From assembly GCA_016550405.1 (NCBI GenBank), contig JABXGX010000072.1:1-18454 (forward strand): a stretch of DNA of 18,454 nucleotides. The letters are read 5' to 3'. Origin of the DNA: an archaeon. GTDB lineage: Archaea; Asgardarchaeota; Hermodarchaeia; Hermodarchaeales; Hermodarchaeaceae. The position numbers and the translations under genes were made by a program. Positions 14,452 to 18,454 of this stretch are shown here, piece by piece. The number at the start of each line of letters is the position of its first letter. Position 1 is the stretch's first letter. The notes beneath the pieces were generated by a model. That model made no database searches and was not told the DNA's origin. It saw nothing but the letters and a program-made list of their open reading frames with translations.

Positions 14452-14826
14452 ATGGGGTATTCCATAAAGATAGGTGATGTTTTGGTTACTTCTACTGGTA
14501 CTGTTGAAAAAAGCGAAACCCCGCAGACTCAGATTTATCAGTATTCCATCAATGTCGGAAAGCAAATCAAGCTTGAATTTGAATTGCCTTATAATGTTAG
14601 CTCACTTCGAAATGGTCAGAAAGTCAGCATTTCAATAACTGCAACCAAACCCAAATCAAAGAAGGCGCTCCTTACACTTCGTGGGGAGGTCCATCAAATT
14701 GAGAAGATTCGGTCGACTACAAGATATGTAATCTTCTTCTCAGGGTTGCAGGGGAGTATTTCAACCAAAAGAAGTATTCCTAGACTTAAAGCAAAGAAAC
14801 CAGTATTTATCTCGATATCAGGCTAA
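14452..14826 (+). CDS. rpo8: RNA polymerase subunit Rpo8 (RpoG, Rpb8 homologue)
   Basis: 124 residues, the usual size for archaeal Rpo8. It is a predicted all-beta (OB-like) protein. The strongest match to Rpb8 is at 76-104, LRGEVHQIEK then TRYVIFFSGLQGSI, against the recalled Rpb8 pattern MYGKVYRIEG then LSAYVSYGGLLMRL. Rpb8-type subunits occur in Thermoproteota, Korarchaeota, Thaumarchaeota and Asgard archaea and are generally absent from Euryarchaeota, so this also informs taxonomy. An upstream in-frame ATG at 14434 lies inside the TTTTTATAT promoter-like run, so ATG 14452, probably leaderless, is preferred. TFIIB follows on the same strand, which supports a transcription role. The sequence is diverged and the call is not certain. 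Confidence 0.65.
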   Translation: MGYSIKIGDVLVTSTGTVEKSETPQTQIYQYSINVGKQIKLEFELPYNVSSLRNGQKVSISITATKPKSKKALLTLRGEVHQIEKIRSTTRYVIFFSGLQGSISTKRSIPRLKAKKPVFISISG

Positions 14827-15032
14827 TCTTTCGTAGAATATCAGTCCCTGCGTTCCTTTACACATAGAACAGTTTCAATGACGTGTCTCTCAGATTGAAA
14901 GGATTCGTCAAGTGAACACTTTCGTCCATGTGCGAAAATTTAGTCGCCCATAGAACACACACTACCTCCCCAAAAGCCTGGTTAAGAGTTGCATCACTTT
15001 GAGGATTTAGAGCCGCTTAAAGTGATGCTTAG
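14827..15032. other. 206-base gap between the rpo8-like gene and tfb
   Basis: No gene is seen here. It holds a loose inverted repeat (TTTCAAT at 14873-14879 and ATTGAAA at 14894-14900) that may be a hairpin in the rpo8 3' region, and a 9-base direct repeat CATAGAACA (14863 and 14949). It also holds the 10-bp inverted repeat before tfb listed separately. GGTTAAGA near 14983 is the best TATA-like candidate for tfb. Confidence 0.5.
14991..15028 (+). repeat. Perfect 10-bp inverted repeat just before tfb
   Basis: GCATCACTTT (14991-15000) and AAAGTGATGC (15019-15028) are exact reverse complements with an 18-base spacer. The right arm ends four bases before the ATG of tfb. It could be a dimeric operator at the promoter, or an RNA hairpin in the leader that hides the start codon region. 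Confidence 0.7.
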
Positions 15033-16040
15033 ATGGAAAATCTATACTGTAGTGAATGTTCGGGACACGCCTTACTCACAAACGGTGAATATGTATGCGA
15101 GGCCTGTGGCTTAGTATTGGCACGACAAGTAGTCAGCTCACCGTACCAAATATACGAGGAGAATAGCAGTTCTTCTTCCCAGTCAAAGGCATATGTTGCT
15201 TTGGGAAAGCGATCTGTAATGGTAGGCGGGTTAGGAAGTTTCATTGACTACCAGGCTAGTCGCTTCTTCTATGATCGAACGGGCAGACCACTCGCACCAC
15301 CGAGACAACGTTTGTTTCGAAGACTCAAATACGATTATAATCTTCGTCTTCGAATCGCGAAGCGAGAAACTACATACCGTGCATTGAGATCCTTAAGTCG
15401 TGTGGCCGATTTACTCTCATTAACAGACAGCATTAAGGATCGGGCTGCATACTATTATCAGAAGATGGACAAGAAGCTTGAGAATAGCGATATCACAAGC
15501 CATCTTACCCTCATGGCGTATGGGTTGATGTTAGCAGTACGCGAGTCAAAAGAAAACGCACCCATAACACTCCAAGAAATTGCGGAGGCCTTTCAGAAAC
15601 TTGGCCATCGTGTAACAAGCCGTTCAATTATTCGCCAGGCTCTCTCAGTCAAGAAAAAAATCTTACTATCACCCAGAAAAAGAAATAGTGAGGACTACTT
15701 ACAGCGTATTGTGTCACAGACGATCAATCATGCTGCAGTTCACTTAAGGCTCCGTCGTGCCGGCTTGGCGGTTCAAGAGTATCAAACAGATTTGGTAAAA
15801 CACGCTAACCAGTTATTTAGCCGAATAAGTGTCTCAGAACGTGGCGGAAGAAACCCGTTCATCTTCGCAGTAGCAGTTGTATATAGTTCAGATTTGCTGA
15901 TTGCGAAGAAGGCAAAACGCCGACCCATCCTTACTCAGCGGCTAATTTCGAAGGCAACAAATGCTGCAGAATACAGTGTACGAGATCACTATGCTAAGTT
16001 GTTGAAAGCCCATATTCTCCATATGCTACCCCAATGCTAG
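15033..16040 (+). CDS. tfb: Transcription initiation factor IIB (TFB)
   Basis: 335 residues, a normal length. The N-terminal zinc ribbon has C6-x2-C9 and C22-x2-C25 (CSEC...CEAC), which contacts the RNA polymerase dock. The B-reader/linker region includes GSFIDYQASRFFYDRTGRP. Two cyclin-like repeats follow, about 115-215 (SLSRVADLLSLTDSIKDRAAYYYQK) and about 220-320 (NPFIFAVAVVYSSDLLI). They bind TBP and the BRE DNA next to the TATA box. ATG 15033 has no good Shine-Dalgarno; a 10-bp inverted repeat lies directly in front. The 3' end overlaps the convergent small membrane protein gene by 15 bases. Some core residues are diverged, so this could be one of several TFB paralogues. Confidence 0.93.
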   Translation: MENLYCSECSGHALLTNGEYVCEACGLVLARQVVSSPYQIYEENSSSSSQSKAYVALGKRSVMVGGLGSFIDYQASRFFYDRTGRPLAPPRQRLFRRLKYDYNLRLRIAKRETTYRALRSLSRVADLLSLTDSIKDRAAYYYQKMDKKLENSDITSHLTLMAYGLMLAVRESKENAPITLQEIAEAFQKLGHRVTSRSIIRQALSVKKKILLSPRKRNSEDYLQRIVSQTINHAAVHLRLRRAGLAVQEYQTDLVKHANQLFSRISVSERGGRNPFIFAVAVVYSSDLLIAKKAKRRPILTQRLISKATNAAEYSVRDHYAKLLKAHILHMLPQC

Positions 16041-16268
16041 TTGACTGATGTGGAGAATAATTACTGCCAAGGTAAACAGGGAGAAGAGAACTACAGCCCG
16101 AAATACGGCAATACCGGCAAATAAAGCGAGAAGAAGCACAAATGGCATTGATGTGATTATTAATCCGGAAATCAGTATTAGAGTAGGAAAATCGTTCATT
16201 ATCGACTGTAATAGAAGTAAGAGAAGCCAACACAATAGAATTAGTGCCAGTATTTGTGAAAGTAGCAT
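16026..16268 (-). CDS. Small membrane protein of unknown function
   Basis: 80 residues, almost wholly hydrophobic, with about three membrane helices: LALILLCWLLLLLLQ, LILISGLIITSMPFVLLL, and FRAVVLFSLFTLAVIIL. ATG 16268 follows the pilin-like gene by 11 bases, and its AGGA site overlaps that gene's stop codon, so the two are probably translated from one message. Proximity to a secretion-type ATPase suggests a membrane component of that system, but no family is recognised. The antisense reading over it is a shadow. Confidence 0.6.
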   Translation of the reverse strand: MLLSQILALILLCWLLLLLLQSIMNDFPTLILISGLIITSMPFVLLLALFAGIAVFRAVVLFSLFTLAVIILHISQLALG

Positions 16269-16279
16269 TTCGTGTTGTC

Positions 16280-16675
16280 CTATATCTTTTGAAATGATAT
16301 CAGAATGGTCAAGTCAGTGGCATTTATTGATATGTAGTTGAGCCCTTCATAAATAGGTCCAAGTACTTGCAATGAGCAGCTGTAAGTTCGCGTTACTATA
16401 TGCCAGTCTTGAATGTATATTTTGAAAATCAATTGGTTATTCACTGCTTCAAGCGTTAGGTTTGGTGGAACGAGGATCTGTACCGTCTGGAATGTATGTT
16501 CTTGCACATTTACAAGAATTAACTCGTCGATTTCCTGCACAAATTGTTGGAACGCCATCACTTGCTCAGATTGTGATAAGACCTCAGTTGTTGTAAAGAA
16601 CAAGGGAATTCCGACTGTTACAAGTAGTGTTAGATTTAATCCAATTATTACGATTTTTTCTAGACTTTGATTCAA
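16280..16675 (-). CDS. Pilin-like, single-pass exported protein
   Basis: 131 residues from a TTG start at 16675. The N-terminus is MNQSLEKIVIIGLNLTLL, a short charged stretch followed by one hydrophobic helix (about 8-29). The rest is extracellular, beta-rich and acidic to neutral. This is the layout of archaeal type IV pilin-like or minor pilin proteins, which keep the helix after class III signal processing; no clear prepilin peptidase site is visible, so a plain membrane anchor is possible. It is divergent from the secretion ATPase. TTTAAATT near 16710 and TTATAA near 16698 are candidate promoter boxes, implying a very short or absent leader. Confidence 0.55.
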   Translation of the reverse strand: MNQSLEKIVIIGLNLTLLVTVGIPLFFTTTEVLSQSEQVMAFQQFVQEIDELILVNVQEHTFQTVQILVPPNLTLEAVNNQLIFKIYIQDWHIVTRTYSCSLQVLGPIYEGLNYISINATDLTILISFQKI

Positions 16676-16735
16676 TTTGTCTCAAAAGTATCCATTATAA
16701 AGGAAATTTAAACTCCTATTTCCAAAGTTTCTTGC

Positions 16736-16743
16736 TTTATATA
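16736..16743 (+). promoter_or_regulatory. TATA box of the secretion ATPase gene
   Basis: TTTATATA, whose expected transcription start is near 16766, seven bases before ATG 16773. No Shine-Dalgarno sequence is present, so the message is nearly leaderless. It shares a 97-base divergent region with the pilin-like gene. Confidence 0.6.
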
Positions 16744-16772
16744 GGAATCTCAGAAGAAAGCCAACGGTAATA

Positions 16773-18454
16773 ATGGTTTGTCCGTTCCAAGTCACTAAGA
16801 CTCAAAATAATTTGAATACTCTTTCATTCAACTGTGACATTTGTTCAAGTTGTTCCCCTGAAAAGGGTAATATCACCACCAATTCCAAATGTCTTCAAGA
16901 GTTCCTTCAAATCTTACCCTTTATTGATGGCTTTTTTCAATGTGAATTTATTTCTCAACACCAAATACTTACTCTTCCCCGAACCGGAATGGAGATACTA
17001 AAAGAATATGCATCAATTATTACCAATTACGAATCACGAATCCATGGTATTTTAGGACAACACCCGGAAATTAAACAAAAATTGTTTACTAACCCTTTTG
17101 CAGCCTACAAGATTTTAACATCCACATATAAGAAAACCCAAAATCGTGTAATGCATGAATTTATTTCAAAACTGGAAAAATCAAGATTAATCTCACAGAT
17201 AAAGAAACAACTTGGTAATGAAACCCAAGAACCTACGAAGGGGTTTTTCAAGACTTTCCTAGGTGTAGAAAAAAGAGCCATTGGATATTTGAACTCTCGA
17301 CTCTTTGAAGACCCAATTCAATTGCTAAGTGCCTATGAAGTGGGACCTTTCTCAATTCGAATCCTTGAATATGAGGATATGCCTCTGGAGAAATTCTATC
17401 AGGTAAGTGTTTCTTTGGGTGATGTTCTATCGCCTAACCTATTACAGAATCTCTTCTTACAACAACAATTAGTTACATATGACGAAATAAGACTTCAAAC
17501 TCTTGAAACTCTTGTTAACCGAAAAATCGCTAACTTTCAACAATACCTTGTCACGAATTTCAAAGAGCTTTCTAGCAAAGAGCAGAAGAATCTGGCTATT
17601 TATGCTACATCACAATCGTTGAACCTTACAAAATCTATGCCACTTCTCCTTGATGATGAGGTTCAGGAAATTTATCTAGATAAACCAGGTACAGCCTATT
17701 ATCTTGACCATTCAGTGTGGGGACGATGTAAATCAAATTTAGTTCCACTTGAATCAGAACTAGCACACATTATTACCCGACTTCGTTTGGAAAGTCGAAG
17801 ACCACTAGATGAAAGAAATCCTTCACTAAAGACAGAGCTCAAAACTAATTTGTTTCATGTTCGGGCGGCGATTGATATTCCTCCTCTCGCCTATGAAGGG
17901 GCTCACCTGAATATCCGAAAAATCAGAATACGAACTTTAACTTTACCCGAATTAGTTATGAATGGTACCCTTTCTCTTTCTGCAGCAGCATTTCTTATTA
18001 TTTGCATGACTCTGCGAATTAACATCACAATAAGCGGTGAACCATCAACTGGAAAAACCACATTAGCTAACGCCATAAATTTACTAGGACCTCCTCACTG
18101 GAGAAAGATTTCAATTGAAGATGCACTTGAAAGCATTTCGATAGATGAAAGGGATAGACACAAAGTAACCTTTCAAGTTGATCCATTCGATACATTTGGA
18201 AAAACTCAATCTACCAAATCAAATGAAATTATCAGGTTGTTACACCGATCACCTGATTGGGTATTTTTAGGAGAAATTCAGACCGCTGAGCATAGTGCGG
18301 CAATGTTCCATGCAATAAGTGCGGGGATAAGAGGAGTTCAAACATGTCATGCGAATTCCAATGAGGAATTACTTCTACGTTGGAAGATTCATCATGGCAT
18401 CCCGGAGGTGAGTTTTCAGTCTCTAGGATTGCTAGTCCATATGGTTAAGGAAAT
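16773..18454 (+). CDS. Type II/IV secretion ATPase, VirB11/TadA/FlaI-like (C-terminus missing)
   Basis: 560 residues are present before the right edge. This hexameric ATPase family powers assembly of archaeal pili or archaella. The N-terminus has a cysteine cluster (C21, C24, C27, C40), then a helical region. The catalytic core has Walker A GEPSTGKT at 422-429, the Asp-box region VDPFDTFGKTQSTKSNEI, Walker B WVFLGEIQ at 496-503 (Glu501), and the His box GVQTCHANSNEELL. The family's usual GEVRG is GEIQT here. The N-terminal part is long, about 400 residues before Walker A. The divergent pilin-like gene supports a pilus role. A FlaJ/TadC membrane partner is expected beyond the right edge. Confidence 0.88.
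   Translation, partial: MVCPFQVTKTQNNLNTLSFNCDICSSCSPEKGNITTNSKCLQEFLQILPFIDGFFQCEFISQHQILTLPRTGMEILKEYASIITNYESRIHGILGQHPEIKQKLFTNPFAAYKILTSTYKKTQNRVMHEFISKLEKSRLISQIKKQLGNETQEPTKGFFKTFLGVEKRAIGYLNSRLFEDPIQLLSAYEVGPFSIRILEYEDMPLEKFYQVSVSLGDVLSPNLLQNLFLQQQLVTYDEIRLQTLETLVNRKIANFQQYLVTNFKELSSKEQKNLAIYATSQSLNLTKSMPLLLDDEVQEIYLDKPGTAYYLDHSVWGRCKSNLVPLESELAHIITRLRLESRRPLDERNPSLKTELKTNLFHVRAAIDIPPLAYEGAHLNIRKIRIRTLTLPELVMNGTLSLSAAAFLIICMTLRINITISGEPSTGKTTLANAINLLGPPHWRKISIEDALESISIDERDRHKVTFQVDPFDTFGKTQSTKSNEIIRLLHRSPDWVFLGEIQTAEHSAAMFHAISAGIRGVQTCHANSNEELLLRWKIHHGIPEVSFQSLGLLVHMVKE

Noticed and set aside
14873..14900. Possible small RNA or C/D box element between the rpo8-like gene and tfb
   Set aside because: A 7-bp inverted repeat is present but no matching C (RTGATGA) and D (CTGA) boxes with proper spacing were found.
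14863..14957. Nine-base direct repeat CATAGAACA (14863 and 14949)
   Set aside because: Only two copies, 86 bases apart, with no symmetry or relation to a promoter; compatible with chance.
16413..16670. Open frame of 85 codons opposite the pilin-like gene
   Set aside because: Cysteine- and isoleucine-rich antisense shadow; the minus-strand frame has the signal-anchor layout and an operon partner.
1..18454. CRISPR arrays, insertion sequences or phage genes
   Set aside because: No regularly spaced repeats, transposase motifs or integrase genes were seen; the gene content is core and cell-surface related.

Overview
The window is archaeal, most likely from an Asgard archaeon (Heimdallarchaeia-like is a guess from overall character). 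The evidence is TFIIB, an Rpb8-type RNA polymerase subunit, eS17, a PAC2-family protein, archaeosine transglycosylase, TrmB- and SmAP3-type proteins, TATA-like promoters and tRNA genes split by bulge-helix-bulge introns. A protein built like the eukaryotic oligosaccharyltransferase subunit ribophorin I points to Asgard in particular. Genes are packed tightly: several convergent pairs overlap by a few bases and most intergenic gaps are under 150 bases.

Layout. 1-1169 (minus): N-terminal part of a helix-hairpin-helix protein, probably MutS-related, with a TTG start. 1312-7215: a surface-glycan region. It holds a polyprenyl-phosphate GlcNAc-1-phosphate transferase with extra C-terminal membrane helices, a TrmB-like regulator (minus), a Gfo/Idh/MocA sugar-nucleotide dehydrogenase coupled to a left-handed beta-helix acyltransferase, and the ribophorin I-like protein. 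7282-7406: tRNA-Gln(TTG) interrupted twice. 7412-9687 (minus): uridine phosphorylase, a membrane-anchored winged-helix protein and a PAC2-family protein. 9768-11763 (minus): an orphan protein and a ParB-fold, SerK/SbnI-like protein. 11825-12034 (minus): eS17. 12178-12287: tRNA-Glu(CTC) with a T-loop intron. 12311-14379 (minus): an SmAP3-like/tgtA operon. 14452-16040: rpo8-like gene and tfb. 16026-16675 (minus): two small membrane proteins, one pilin-like, divergent from a VirB11/TadA/FlaI-type secretion ATPase that runs off the right edge.

How the genes fit together. The left part looks like lipid-linked sugar assembly for protein N-glycosylation: the first committed membrane enzyme, two enzymes that modify the sugar nucleotide, and an accessory subunit of the glycan-transferring complex. 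The middle and right hold core information processing (tRNAs, tRNA modification, Sm-like RNA binding, RNA polymerase subunit, TFIIB, ribosomal protein). The right edge begins a pilus or secretion locus. The strongest points for follow-up are the full-length ribophorin I-like architecture including a cytosolic helical domain, the non-canonical tRNA introns, and a perfect 10-bp inverted repeat ending five bases before the tfb start codon.
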